Source: Micromonospora wenchangensis | Lineage (GTDB): Bacteria; Actinomycetota; Actinomycetes; Mycobacteriales; Micromonosporaceae | NCBI RefSeq assembly: GCF_002210435.1 | Contig: NZ_MZMV01000033.1 | Location: 1 to 64,000, forward strand | Direction of reading: 5' to 3' | DNA length: 64,000 nt | Shown: in pieces, positions 1-8,822 of the stretch | Position numbering within the stretch: the first letter of the stretch is position 1 | How the letters are laid out: each line of letters begins with the position of its first letter | Notes under the pieces: generated by a model | Told to the model about the DNA's origin: nothing | What the model saw: the letters and a program-made list of their open reading frames with translations, nothing else | Databases searched by the model: none | Position numbers and translations under genes: made by a program

Positions 1-828
1 CTGCGCCGCGGCCTCGGCCTGCCGGGCCTGGTCGGCGGCGGCGGTGGCGTCGGCGCGGGCCGCCGCGGCGTCGGCGTGCGCCTGCCGGGTCTCCTGGCGG
101 GCGGCGGTGGCATCGGCGACGGCCCGCTGCGCGTCGGCGGCGTGCCGGGCGGCGTCGACGCGGGCGGCGTCCCGGTCGACGGTCAGGTCGGCGGCGAGCT
201 GCCGGGCGGTGTCCCGTTCGGCGCGCAGGGTCCGCAGCTCGTGGCGGGCGGCGTCGCGGTCCCGTTCGGCCTGCACCCGCAGCGCCTGGGCGGCGGCCGA
301 GTCCCGGCGGGCCGTATCGGCGGCGGTGAGCGCCTGGTCGGCCTGCTCCTGGGCGGCGGCGGCGCGGGCGTCGGCCTGCTCGGCGCGGTGGTGCGCCGCG
401 TCGGCTGAGGCGAGCGCGGCCCGGGTCTCCTGCCGGGCGCGGGCGGTGTCGGCGGCGGCCGTCTCGGCGGCCTCGCGGGCCTCGTCGCGGGCGGTGTGCG
501 CGGCGGCGACCTCGGCGGCGGCGTCGGCGCGGGCCTGGGCGAGCTGCCGCTGCACCCCCGCCGGGGACAACTCGGCGTGCAACGCCTCGGTGAGGGTTTC
601 CACCACCTGGTCGAGCCGGTCGACGACCTCCCAGGTGCGGGCCACCTGACCGGGCAGGCCGGGGGCGTTGCGGTGACGCATCCGCGAGTTGCGCGACGCC
701 CGCTGGCAGGCACCGTCGTTGTCCCGGCAGTACCGGAACGGGCGTCCCGCGCCGGCACGTTGCGGCACGTCACGTCCACAGTGCGCGCAGGGACGCAGGT
801 CGGCGGGGGTGGTGGGCTGCGGGTCCAT
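1..828 (-). CDS. Zinc-motif, alanine-rich coiled-coil protein (C-terminus beyond window)
   Basis: The reading frame starts at an ATG (828) and stays open to the window edge, giving 276 codons without a stop. The first 45 residues hold a cysteine cluster (C14, C17, C34, C41) in a RPCAHCGR...YCRD context that looks like a small zinc-binding module. From about residue 55 on, the chain is almost only A, R, E, D, Q and T in heptad-like order, i.e. a long coiled coil. The shape recalls KfrA-like DNA-binding or nucleoid-associated proteins, but I see no defined helix-turn-helix, so the function stays open. It is divergent from the NUDIX gene with an 81-bp gap. Confidence 0.7.
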   Translation of the reverse strand, partial: MDPQPTTPADLRPCAHCGRDVPQRAGAGRPFRYCRDNDGACQRASRNSRMRHRNAPGLPGQVARTWEVVDRLDQVVETLTEALHAELSPAGVQRQLAQARADAAAEVAAAHTARDEAREAAETAAADTARARQETRAALASADAAHHRAEQADARAAAAQEQADQALTAADTARRDSAAAQALRVQAERDRDAARHELRTLRAERDTARQLAADLTVDRDAARVDAARHAADAQRAVADATAARQETRQAHADAAAARADATAAADQARQAEAAAQ

Positions 829-897
829 CGACGGGGAAGTCTAGAGGCTGCCCGGGCGCGCCCCCACCACCGGTACGACCCGCGCCGCCGGGACCGT

Positions 898-903
898 TAC
901 GGT
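898..903 (+). promoter_or_regulatory. -10 box TACGGT of a leaderless NUDIX transcript
   Basis: TACGGT is followed by six bases and then the GTG start at 910, so transcription would begin at or next to the start codon. No Shine-Dalgarno sequence precedes the GTG. No convincing -35 box was found. Confidence 0.4.
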
Positions 904-909
904 GGGTCG

Positions 910-1419
910 GTGGCCGTCTCCCCGTACATCGTGAAGTTGCGCGCCCACGTCGGACACGACCTGCTGCTGCTACCCGGGGTGACCGGGGTGGTCCACGACG
1001 ACGCCGGTCGGGTGCTGCTGGCCCGCCGTAGCGACAACGGCCGCTGGTCGCTGCCGGCCGGCGTCGTGGACCCGGGTGAGCAGCCCGCCGACGCGGTCGT
1101 GCGGGAGGTGTGGGAGGAGACCGGGGTCCGGGTCGTCGTCGACCGGATCGCCGGGGTCGCCACCCACCCGGTGGTCTACCCCAACGGCGACGCCTGCGAA
1201 TACCTCAACGTGTGGTTCCGGTGCCGGCCGGTCGGTGGGCGGCCCCGCGCCGACGGCGACGAGTCCACCGAGGTCGCCTGGTTCGCCCCCGACGCGCTAC
1301 CGGAGCTGGACGAGTGGGCGCGGCTGCGGTTGGACACCGCCGCCGCCCCCGACGACGCCCCCTGGTACGCGCGCCCCGGGCAGCGGCATCCCGCCCTGTG
1401 CCGGCCCGACGCGCTGTGA
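910..1419 (+). CDS. NUDIX hydrolase
   Basis: A 169-residue protein of single NUDIX-domain size. The complete NUDIX box is visible: G-x5-E-x7-REVWEETGV, starting in GVVDPGE, which binds the metal and positions the pyrophosphate of a nucleoside diphosphate derivative. The substrate cannot be read from the sequence; housekeeping (mutT-like), ADP-ribose or sugar-nucleotide cleavage are all possible. The GTG at 910 was chosen because homologous sequence starts there and a TACGGT -10 box lies six bases upstream, suggesting a leaderless message. The gene converges on the GH95 gene, with a hairpin across both stops. Cytoplasmic, no signal peptide. Confidence 0.88.
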   Translation: MAVSPYIVKLRAHVGHDLLLLPGVTGVVHDDAGRVLLARRSDNGRWSLPAGVVDPGEQPADAVVREVWEETGVRVVVDRIAGVATHPVVYPNGDACEYLNVWFRCRPVGGRPRADGDESTEVAWFAPDALPELDEWARLRLDTAAAPDDAPWYARPGQRHPALCRPDAL

Positions 1420-1432
1420 CCCGGCGGGTCAC
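1416..1432. terminator. Hairpin between convergent NUDIX and GH95 genes
   Basis: GTGACCC and GGGTCAC form a perfect 7-bp stem with a 3-base loop. It overlaps both stop codons, so it could terminate transcription from either side. There is no U-tract, as is usual in high-GC actinobacteria. Confidence 0.5.
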
Positions 1433-3633
1433 CGGCGGTGGGTCACCCGCACCGGGATGCCCGCCGGCAGGTCGCAGCCGGTGTCGCCGTAGGGGCTGCG
1501 GACCCGGATCCGTTGGCTGGTCGCGGCGACCAGCCGGGCGGTGACCCGAGCGTCGTCCCAGGTCAGCTCGTCGACGGTGAGCCGGCCCCGGCAGGTCACC
1601 CCACGCAGCACCCCCCGTGGCAGGCCCGGCGGCAGTGCCGGCAGCAGCCGCAGCAGGCCCGGTCGGGACTGCACCAGCGCCTCGATCAGCACCGCCGGCA
1701 GGGTGTGCGCCGCGTCGGCGTTGTAGGTCACCCGGCCCGGGTTGTGGGCGCTCATCAACGACCGGAAGAACATGTCCGCCGCGACGATCCGCCGCAGGTA
1801 CGTCCCGACCAGCGGCCCGTCGCCGAGCCGGGCGGCCACCAGGGCCCGGTGCAGGGTGCCGTGGGCGGAGCCGTCCTCGTCGCCGCGGACGGTCAACGCC
1901 CGGTGCGCCGCCGCCGCCAGCTCCGGGGTGTCGTCGGGGTCGATCTCCCCGGTCGGCCACACCGGGTAGAGGTGGCTGACGTGCCGGTGGTCGTCGTCGG
2001 GGCGGTAGCCGGGCCACGCCCACTCGGCCAGCGCGCCCCGCGCGTCGACCCGGTAGCCGGGCAGCCGGTCCCGGACCGCCGCCCACCGCTGCGACCCGGT
2101 CACCTCGGCGGCGACGGCCATCGCGTGCCGGGCGGCGGCGACGTCCATGGTGGCGTTCACGGCGACCGGCACCGGCCAGCCGGTGCCGTCGAGGGGACCG
2201 GTCTCCGGCGAGTACGACGGCACCAGCGCCGGCTGCCCGTCGACGTCGGTGAGCACGTCGGTGAAGAAGTCCGCCACCTCGGCCAGCCACCCCGCCACCT
2301 CCCCCAGCGGTTCCCCGGTCACCTGGTGGTGTTCGTACAGCGGGTGCAGCAGCCAGTGCGCGCCGGCCAGCCACGCGGTGAACGGCCAGTGCGGGTGGAC
2401 GTGGAACAGGTGTCCGTGTTCACCGTCGGTGCGGCTGGGCGCCAGCAGGCCCCGCGCCCCGTAGACGGCGTGGGCGTTGTCCCGCCAGTGCCCGACCTGG
2501 GCGCGGACCAGCCGGGCGTGCGCGGCGGTCACCTCCGGCAACGCGCCGACGTTCGCGCCGGCCAGTTGCAGGTTGAGGTTCGCGTCGGTGGTGAAGTCCC
2601 CCGCCCAGGCCGCGTCCCAGGAACCCGTCCAGATGCCGGTCAGCCGGGGCGGCAGCACCCCGCTGGCGCTGAACAGCAGGTACCGGCCGGCGTGGAACAG
2701 CCGTTCCAGCAGCGCCGGGTCCAACCGGTCACCGGCGGTGGCCTGCCGGGCGAGCAGCGCACCCACGGGCAGGTCCCGGTCCGCCGCCGGCACCGCCAGA
2801 TCCAGGTCGACCCGCCGGTAGGGGCCGGTGTGCCGGGTGGCGTGCCGGGCCAGCAGCGTCGGGTAGTCGGCCGGGCCGTCGGCGAGTCGCCGCTGCTGCG
2901 CGGCGGTGGGCCACGCCGCGGTGGCGGTGCGTTCCAGGGCGGTGGTCAGCAGCGCCGGCCCGCGTACCAGCACCCGGTCACCTGCGGGTTCGGCGTCGCC
3001 CCGGACCAGGGTCACCGCCTCGAAGCCGTACGCGCCGCCGACGTCGGGGTAGCGGCCCCGCATCCGCAGGAACACCAGCCCGTCGTGGCGGTAGGCGGTG
3101 GTGTCGTAGTGCACCGTGTCGGGGCGGCCGGGCAGGTCACCTGTCGCCCCGACGACACAGTCGCCCTGGTCGAGGTGGGTGACGACCAGCCGGTCGGCGC
3201 GGGAGACGAAACTGCGTCGCCGCCGCCCGGACCACCGCACCACCACCTCGCCGGTGGTGAAGTCGGTGTGCCGCCGGTAGTCGTGCACCGTCGCCGCGGG
3301 GGCGTCGACGGTCAGCGCGAACCCCGGATGGTAGGACTGGGTCCACGCCAGGTCCCGGCCGCCGGTGAGCAGTTCACCGGCCTCGGCGCGGCGGCCGGCG
3401 AGGACCAGTTCCCGGATCCGGGGCAGCAGTGCGGCCAGTTGCGGGGCCCGCGCGTCGTGGGTGCCGTTGGGCAGCACGAACCGGTGGTGGTTGACCACCA
3501 GCCGTTCGGCGTGCGGGTCGCCGGGGACCATCAGGCCGTACTCGCCGTTGCCGGTGAGGAAGGCGTCGGTCCAGTCGACGGCCGGTGCGTCGTCCCAGAT
3601 CCGGTGTGCCGACGGGGGTGGCCCGCCGGTCAC
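1429..3633 (-). CDS. GH95-family glycoside hydrolase (alpha-L-fucosidase/galactosidase type)
   Basis: A 734-residue protein with the GH95 pattern: an N-terminal beta-sandwich beginning with the GNGxxGLMV segment, then the (alpha/alpha) barrel with GIWTGSW, the DANLNLQ segment (N352 and N354, matching the asparagines that activate water in this inverting family), a SPETGP segment (about 474-480) and HVSHLYP (551-557). GH95 enzymes remove alpha-1,2-linked L-fucose or related L-galactose, for example from xyloglucan side chains. No signal peptide is present, so it acts in the cytoplasm. The GTG start at 3633 overlaps the LacI stop (GTGA), placing it last in an operon GH3-lacI-GH95. The exact substrate is inferred from context. 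Confidence 0.85.
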   Translation of the reverse strand: MTGGPPPSAHRIWDDAPAVDWTDAFLTGNGEYGLMVPGDPHAERLVVNHHRFVLPNGTHDARAPQLAALLPRIRELVLAGRRAEAGELLTGGRDLAWTQSYHPGFALTVDAPAATVHDYRRHTDFTTGEVVVRWSGRRRRSFVSRADRLVVTHLDQGDCVVGATGDLPGRPDTVHYDTTAYRHDGLVFLRMRGRYPDVGGAYGFEAVTLVRGDAEPAGDRVLVRGPALLTTALERTATAAWPTAAQQRRLADGPADYPTLLARHATRHTGPYRRVDLDLAVPAADRDLPVGALLARQATAGDRLDPALLERLFHAGRYLLFSASGVLPPRLTGIWTGSWDAAWAGDFTTDANLNLQLAGANVGALPEVTAAHARLVRAQVGHWRDNAHAVYGARGLLAPSRTDGEHGHLFHVHPHWPFTAWLAGAHWLLHPLYEHHQVTGEPLGEVAGWLAEVADFFTDVLTDVDGQPALVPSYSPETGPLDGTGWPVPVAVNATMDVAAARHAMAVAAEVTGSQRWAAVRDRLPGYRVDARGALAEWAWPGYRPDDDHRHVSHLYPVWPTGEIDPDDTPELAAAAHRALTVRGDEDGSAHGTLHRALVAARLGDGPLVGTYLRRIVAADMFFRSLMSAHNPGRVTYNADAAHTLPAVLIEALVQSRPGLLRLLPALPPGLPRGVLRGVTCRGRLTVDELTWDDARVTARLVAATSQRIRVRSPYGDTGCDLPAGIPVRVTHRR

Positions 3634-4688
3634 CTGGGGGTCCGGGCCGTCGGCGCGGCGGTGCTGTCCCGGATGGTCAACCGGGGTGGCAGCAGGGTCA
3701 CCTCCGGCACCGCCTCGTCGTGCAGTTTGCGCATCAGCAACGCCACCGCCTGCCGGCCGATCTCCTCGGCGGGCACCGGCACCGAGGTGATCCGGGGTGC
3801 GGCCTGTTCGGCGAACTGGTCGGGGCAGATCGCCACCACCGACATGTCCTGCGGCACCCGCCGTCCCAGGGTCGGCAGGCAGGCCAGGACCGGCCCGACG
3901 GCCGCCTCGTTCTGCACCACCAGCGCCGACAGGTCGGGATGCCGGTCGAGCAGGTCGGCGAGTTCCTGACGGATCGCGGCGGGCCCCTCCTCGAAGGGTT
4001 GGGTGACGACGGTGACGCCGTGCCGGTCGGCGGCGGCGGCCACCCCGGCGCGGGTGCGGTGGGCGAAGCCGGTGCCCCGGTCGTAGACGGCGGCGGGGGC
4101 GCCGAGCAGCGCCACCCGGTGGTGCCCGAGCCGGGCCAGGTGTTCCACGCACACCTGACCGGCGCGGTGGAAGTCCAGGTCCACACAGGTCAGGCCGGTC
4201 GGGTCGGCGGGGACGCCGATCAGGACGCTGGGGCGGGTCAGGTCCCGCAGCAGCGGCACCCGCGAGTCGTCCAGTTCGACGTCCATCACCAGCATCCCGT
4301 CGACCATGGCGCTGCCGGCGATGCGGCGCAGCCCCGACGGTCCCTCGTCGGAGGTGACGAGCAGGACGTCGTGGTCGAACCGGCGGGCCGTGGTGACCAC
4401 CGCGATGGCGAACTGCATCACCACCGGCACCTGCATGCCGGCGCGCAGCGGCAGGACCAGGGCGATGGTGTTGGCGCGTCGGCTGGCCAGCGCCCGCGCC
4501 CCCGCGTTGGGGTGGTAGCCCAGTTCCCGGATGCTGGCCAGCACCCGGGTGCGGGTCACCTCGGAGATGGCCCGTTTGCCGCTGAGCACGTACGACACGG
4601 TGCTGACCGCCACCCCGGCGTGCCGGGCGACGTCGACGATGGTGACCTGGTCGGGCGACTTGCGGCTGCGCCCGGGTCCGCCGGTCAC
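3630..4688 (-). CDS. LacI-family transcriptional regulator of the glycosidase operon
   Basis: A 352-residue regulator with a classical LacI helix-turn-helix near residues 15-70 (TIVDVARHAGVAVSTVSYVLSGK, hinge RALASRRANTIALVLP) followed by a periplasmic-binding-protein-like sensor domain of normal length. It would repress its operon until a sugar released from the imported oligosaccharide binds. The GTG start at 4688 overlaps the stop of the upstream GH3 gene by GTGA, and its own stop overlaps the GH95 start in the same way, so the three genes are translationally coupled. Two palindromes upstream of the GH3 gene (7206-7219 and 7281-7292) have the half-site spacing of LacI operators and are the likely targets. 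Confidence 0.92.
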   Translation of the reverse strand: MTGGPGRSRKSPDQVTIVDVARHAGVAVSTVSYVLSGKRAISEVTRTRVLASIRELGYHPNAGARALASRRANTIALVLPLRAGMQVPVVMQFAIAVVTTARRFDHDVLLVTSDEGPSGLRRIAGSAMVDGMLVMDVELDDSRVPLLRDLTRPSVLIGVPADPTGLTCVDLDFHRAGQVCVEHLARLGHHRVALLGAPAAVYDRGTGFAHRTRAGVAAAADRHGVTVVTQPFEEGPAAIRQELADLLDRHPDLSALVVQNEAAVGPVLACLPTLGRRVPQDMSVVAICPDQFAEQAAPRITSVPVPAEEIGRQAVALLMRKLHDEAVPEVTLLPPRLTIRDSTAAPTARTPR

Positions 4689-7159
4689 CGGGTACCGCCG
4701 GCGGCCACCGCCGGGCGGGGCCGCGGCGCGGCGGCGCGGGTGCGCACGGTCACCGCGCCGACGGCGCGGATGTCGCGGGCGGAGCGGCCGACCAGCAGGG
4801 TGTGGGTGGCGTCCTCCAGCACCGGTCCGCCGCGCTGCTCGTCCCACCAGGTCAGGTCGTCGGCGCGCAGCCGCAGGGTGACCGTGCGCCGCTGGCCGGG
4901 GGCGAGGGTGACCCGGGTGAAGTCGCGGAGCTGCCGCAGCGGCTGCTTGACCCGGGAGCGGCGCTGCCGGGTGTAGAGCTGCACGATCTCCTCGCCCTCC
5001 CGGTCGCCGGTGTTGGTGACCTCGACGCTCACCTCGACCTCGTCGCCGGCGCTGACCGTCGGCGAGTCCACCCGCAGGTCAGCGTAGTCGAACCGGGCGT
5101 AGCTGAGACCGTGGCCGAACGGGTACAGCGGCTCGCCCCGGTAGTAGAGGTAGGTGCTGTCCGCGCCGATCACGTCGTAGTCGAGCAGGTCGGGCAGGTC
5201 GGCGGCGTCGGGGTACCAGGTCTGGGTGAGCCGGCCGCCGGGGTCGGCGACGCCGAGCAGCACCTGCGCCAGGGCGGTGCCGTGTTCCTGCCCGCCGTGC
5301 GCCGACCACAGCACCGCCGGCAGGTGCTCGTGCGCCCAACCCACCGCGTACGGGTAGCTGCTGGTGAGCACCAGCACGGTCTGCGGGTTCGCGGCGTGCA
5401 CGGCGCGCAGCAGCCGCTCCTGCCCGGCAGGCAGGGCCAGGTCGACGCGGTCCTCGGTCTCCCGGCCGTTGACCATCGGGTGGTTGCCGAGGACGACGAC
5501 GGCCACGTCGGCGGAGTCGGCCAGCGCGGCGGCCTCGGCGGCCCCGTCGGCGACGAGTTCGACGGTGAACGCGGTGGCGGTGTCCGGGTCGGTGGCGTCG
5601 GCGCGCAGCCGCCCACCCTCGTCGACCCGCACGTACGCGTCGGTGGCGAGGTGGTGCAGCAGGGCGGTGCCGTCGGGGCGGTGCCGGAAGCGGAAGGTTT
5701 CCCGCACGATCCAGCCGCCCGGTCCGGGGCGGTCGTTGGCCAGTGCCCCGTCGTCGGCGGCGCCGACGTGCCGGCCGTTGGCGACGGCGCGCAGCGCCAC
5801 CACGTCCTGCCCCCAGTCGAACACGTCGAACCAGGTGCCGTCGCGGCCGTCGTCGGCGGTCAGCGGTCCACCCTCGGAGGAGCGGGGGCAGCGGACGTAC
5901 CGGTCGCCGACGCGCAACGCGATCCGGTCGGCCCCGCAGTGGTGGGTGACGGTGGGCAGTTCCCGGGCCAGGCCCTCCCGGACGGTGACCGCGTACGGCA
6001 GGGTGCCGCTGTACCAGTCCTCGTGGACGGTGTCGGCGAGCGGGCCGAGGACCGCGACCCGGGGTGGGGTGCGGGTGGGCAGTGGCAGCAGCCCGTCGTT
6101 GTCGAGCAGCACGATCGACTGGCGGGCGGCCTCGCGGGCCAGGTCCCGGTGGGCGGGGCTGTCGAGCGCGTCGGGGGAGACGCCGGCGAACGGGTCCTGC
6201 CCGGGTGGGTCCAGGTCGCCGAGGCGGATGCGGACGGTGAGGATGCGGCGGACCGCCCGGTCCACGTCGGATTCGTCGACGAGTCCCCGCTGGAGGGCTT
6301 CGGTGATGCGTCGGACGGTGGGTGCGCTGTCGGTGTCGTCCTCGGTGAAGTTGTCGATGCCGGCGCGCAGGGCGGCGGCGAAGCCGGTGACGTGGTCGGG
6401 CAGGTGGCCCTGCACGCCGGCGATGTTGGTGACCGCCCCGGCGTCGCCGACGACCATCACCTCGTCGGTGGTCCACCGGCGCAGTTCGTCGTTCAGCAGC
6501 GGGCTCAGGTGCGCGGGTACCCCGTCGACCAGGTTGTAGGAGGCCATCACGGCGACCGCCGCGCCGGCGGCGAGGGGGGCGCGGAACGCGGGCAGTTCGT
6601 ATTCGTGCAGGACCCGGGGTGGCAGGTCGCTGGAGGTGGTGGCCCGGTCGGTCTCGTTGTTGTAGCCGAGGAAGTGCTTCACCGTCGGGGCGGTGCGCAG
6701 CCGGTGGGGGTGGTCGCCGCGCAGCCCGGTCGCGTAGGCGGTGGCGAGCCGGCCGGTGAGCCACGGGTCCTCCGACCAGCCTTCCTCGTTGCGGCCCCAG
6801 CGGGGGTCGCGCAGCGGGTTGACCACCGGCGCCCACACGTTGAGTCCGACGCCGGCCGGGTCGGCCTGGTGTTTGACCCGCACCTCGGTGCCGACGGCGT
6901 CGCCGACGGCCCGGACCAGGTCGGGGTTCCAGCTGCTGGCCAGGCCGACGACCTGCGGGAAGACGGTGGCCGGGCCGAGCCAGGCGACCCCGTGCAGCGC
7001 CTCGGTGCCGGTGCGGAAGCCGGGCAGGCCCAGCCGGGGCACGGGGGCCTGCCACTGGTGCAGCAGGCCGATCTTCTCCGGCAGGGTGAGCCGGGCCAGC
7101 AGGTCGTCGGCGTGCGCTTCGGGGGACGGTCCGGTGGCGCGGTCGGTGGGGTCGTTCAT
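4685..7159 (-). CDS. GH3-family glycoside hydrolase (beta-glucosidase/beta-xylosidase type)
   Basis: An 824-residue cytoplasmic enzyme with the usual GH3 order. The N-terminal barrel carries KHFLGYN (161-167) and the nucleophile motif VMVVGDAGAV (D239). A middle insert around residues 400-540 is rich in the DGTWFDVF and RHVGAADDG type of segment and resembles a beta-trefoil/fascin-like module. It is followed by the second alpha/beta domain and a C-terminal fibronectin-III-like domain (from about 690). Exo-acting GH3 enzymes of this layout cleave beta-glucosides or beta-xylosides. The ATG at 7159 has GGAAGG about 10 bases upstream. It is the first gene of the operon with lacI and GH95. Confidence 0.88.
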   Translation of the reverse strand: MNDPTDRATGPSPEAHADDLLARLTLPEKIGLLHQWQAPVPRLGLPGFRTGTEALHGVAWLGPATVFPQVVGLASSWNPDLVRAVGDAVGTEVRVKHQADPAGVGLNVWAPVVNPLRDPRWGRNEEGWSEDPWLTGRLATAYATGLRGDHPHRLRTAPTVKHFLGYNNETDRATTSSDLPPRVLHEYELPAFRAPLAAGAAVAVMASYNLVDGVPAHLSPLLNDELRRWTTDEVMVVGDAGAVTNIAGVQGHLPDHVTGFAAALRAGIDNFTEDDTDSAPTVRRITEALQRGLVDESDVDRAVRRILTVRIRLGDLDPPGQDPFAGVSPDALDSPAHRDLAREAARQSIVLLDNDGLLPLPTRTPPRVAVLGPLADTVHEDWYSGTLPYAVTVREGLARELPTVTHHCGADRIALRVGDRYVRCPRSSEGGPLTADDGRDGTWFDVFDWGQDVVALRAVANGRHVGAADDGALANDRPGPGGWIVRETFRFRHRPDGTALLHHLATDAYVRVDEGGRLRADATDPDTATAFTVELVADGAAEAAALADSADVAVVVLGNHPMVNGRETEDRVDLALPAGQERLLRAVHAANPQTVLVLTSSYPYAVGWAHEHLPAVLWSAHGGQEHGTALAQVLLGVADPGGRLTQTWYPDAADLPDLLDYDVIGADSTYLYYRGEPLYPFGHGLSYARFDYADLRVDSPTVSAGDEVEVSVEVTNTGDREGEEIVQLYTRQRRSRVKQPLRQLRDFTRVTLAPGQRRTVTLRLRADDLTWWDEQRGGPVLEDATHTLLVGRSARDIRAVGAVTVRTRAAAPRPRPAVAAGGTR

Positions 7160-7205
7160 CTGCGGTTACCTTCCGGTGGCTCGCGGTGAGGCGTCCGGCC
7201 GCCGG

Positions 7206-7219
7206 TCGAAGCGTTTCGA
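7206..7219. promoter_or_regulatory. LacI-type operator, proximal to GH3
   Basis: TCGAAGCGTTTCGA has 5-bp inverted arms around a central CG, the usual LacI-family architecture. It lies 47 bp upstream of the GH3 start codon. Confidence 0.6.
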
Positions 7220-7280
7220 CGGCCGTGGTGACGTGCGGCATCGCGGAGTGAGGGTGATGGCGGTCGTCGGCCCGGAGCGG

Positions 7281-7292
7281 CGAAGCGCTTCG
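7281..7292. promoter_or_regulatory. LacI-type operator, distal
   Basis: CGAAGCGCTTCG is a perfect 12-bp palindrome with the same half-site as the proximal operator. The two centres are 74 bp apart, about seven helical turns, which would allow looping by a tetramer or side-by-side binding of two dimers. Confidence 0.6.
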
Positions 7293-7394
7293 ACGACTGC
7301 GGAAAACGTGCCGCCCCGGGTGCCCGAACGACGGGGCGGCGGTTCGAGGTTGGCACCTGCGCGTCGGCCGGTCAAGAGGGGACCGGCCCCCGGA

Positions 7395-8615
7395 TCAGCC
7401 GGCGGGGAGTCGACCGGCCTCGATGGTGGCCAACGCGGCGGTGGCGCCGCCCAGCGCGGTGGCGGCGGAATCCAGCGTGGAGGCGTCGAGGCGGCAGCCC
7501 CCGGCCTGCGGGGCGAGGGTCCGGGCGACCAGTTCCGCGCGGGCCGTCGGCAGCAGCCACGGCGCGAGGGTGGCGAAGTGCCCGCCGACCACGATCGCCT
7601 CCGGGTTGAGCAGGTTCGCCAGGACCGACGCCCCGTGCCCGAGCTGTCGACCGATCTCGGCGAGCCCCGCCAGCACGGCCGGCTCCTCCTGCCGGGCCGA
7701 CGCCACGATCCGGTCGAGTTCCGGCAGGTAGTCGGTGACCGGGCCGTCCCGGGTGGCGTCGGGCAGCAGGCGGGCCACCACGGCCGGCAGCGCGGTCGAC
7801 GCGGCCAGGCAGCCGCGTCGACCGCACGGGCACGGTGGCCCGGCCGGGTCGAGGCAGAGGTGGCCGAGTTCACCGGCGTGGCCCCGGCCGCCGCGCAGCA
7901 GCCGGCCGCCGGCGAGCACCCCCGCGCCGACGGAGAGCCCGCCGGTGACGTGGACCAGGTCGGTGGCGCCGGCGTACGCGCCGTGCCGCTGCTCGGCCAG
8001 CACGGCGAGGTTGGCGTCGGTGTCCACCGTGACGGTGAACCCGGTCTCGCGCAGCGCGGCCCGCAGGTCGGCGGCGAGTGGCACGTCCCGCCAGCCGAGG
8101 CCGCTGGCCAGGGGCACCCCGCCGGCGGTGTCGACCAGGCCGGGTACCCCGACGGTGAGGCCGAGCACGGTGCGGCCCTGCCCGGTGACCCGGCCGATCG
8201 CGCGGCGGGCCAGGGTGACCAGCGCCCGGACGGTGTCGGCGGGGGAGACGGTGGGGGCGGGGAACGCCCGCCGCCAGGTGAGCAGCCGGTTGCCGCCCGG
8301 GTCCACGGCGACCACCACCAGGTCGTCCGCGCCGATCTGCAGGCCCAGCGCCGCGTACGGGGCGCCGTCGAGGACGAGCATGGTGGCCGGCCGGCCGACC
8401 CGGTTGCCGGTCAGCCCGGTCTCGCGGACCAGCCGCCTGTCGAGCAGCTCGGTGACCAGGCTGGACACGGTGGCCTTGTTGAGCCCGGTGGCGGCGGCGA
8501 TGTCGGCCCGGGAGCAGGGGGCGTGCAGGCGGACGTGCCGCAGGACCACGGCCCGGTTGGCCACCCGGACGTCGCCCAGGTCGGTCGGCTGCGGTTCGTT
8601 GTGGATGCTGATCAC
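7395..8615 (-). CDS. ROK-family transcriptional regulator
   Basis: A 406-residue ROK repressor. A winged helix-turn-helix near the N-terminus (SRADIAAATGLNKATVSSLV) is followed by the actin-like sugar-binding fold with the ROK zinc signature, GHAGELGHLCLDP and CPCGRRGC. The GTG start at 8615 was chosen because GGGAG lies about 10 bases upstream and homology begins here; an upstream extension in the same frame looks untranslated. ROK regulators bind sugars such as xylose, glucose or N-acetylglucosamine. Its place between the GH3 operon and GH31 suggests it controls part of the same catabolic locus, possibly sensing xylose or glucose, but no operator could be assigned with certainty. Confidence 0.9.
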   Translation of the reverse strand: MISIHNEPQPTDLGDVRVANRAVVLRHVRLHAPCSRADIAAATGLNKATVSSLVTELLDRRLVRETGLTGNRVGRPATMLVLDGAPYAALGLQIGADDLVVVAVDPGGNRLLTWRRAFPAPTVSPADTVRALVTLARRAIGRVTGQGRTVLGLTVGVPGLVDTAGGVPLASGLGWRDVPLAADLRAALRETGFTVTVDTDANLAVLAEQRHGAYAGATDLVHVTGGLSVGAGVLAGGRLLRGGRGHAGELGHLCLDPAGPPCPCGRRGCLAASTALPAVVARLLPDATRDGPVTDYLPELDRIVASARQEEPAVLAGLAEIGRQLGHGASVLANLLNPEAIVVGGHFATLAPWLLPTARAELVARTLAPQAGGCRLDASTLDSAATALGGATAALATIEAGRLPAG

Positions 8616-8668
8616 GGTCTGTCCGCTCCCTGCGCCCGACGGTGGGTGGTGCCGTGCCGGTGCGTCAC

Positions 8669-8716
8669 CGCCCACCGGCCGACCCCGCACGGGCACGCCG
8701 GGTCGGCCGGTGGGCG
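8669..8716. terminator. Strong inverted repeat downstream of GH31
   Basis: Arms of 17 bp (8669-8685 and 8700-8716) are perfectly complementary with a 14-base loop. The hairpin lies 107 bp downstream of the GH31 stop and 54 bp upstream of the ROK start, so it probably ends GH31 transcription; it could also form in the 5' leader of the ROK mRNA if that promoter lies further upstream. Confidence 0.6.
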
Positions 8717-8822
8717 ACGCCGTCGGCGGGCCGGTGCGCCGTCGGTACGTCTGTTCGGCTGGAAACTCAACTAACTCTAGCGGCACGTCCGGAGCCCGGA
8801 CAGCCACCCGGCCCGGTGGGGG

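Noticed and set aside
1438..3969. Long open frame (843 codons) antisense to GH95 and lacI
   Set aside because: Composition is dominated by G, R, P, V and H as expected from a shadow of high-GC coding DNA; the other strand has clear GH95 and LacI motifs.
4802..7189. Long plus-strand frame of 795 codons
   Set aside because: It is antisense to the GH3 gene and has no family features.
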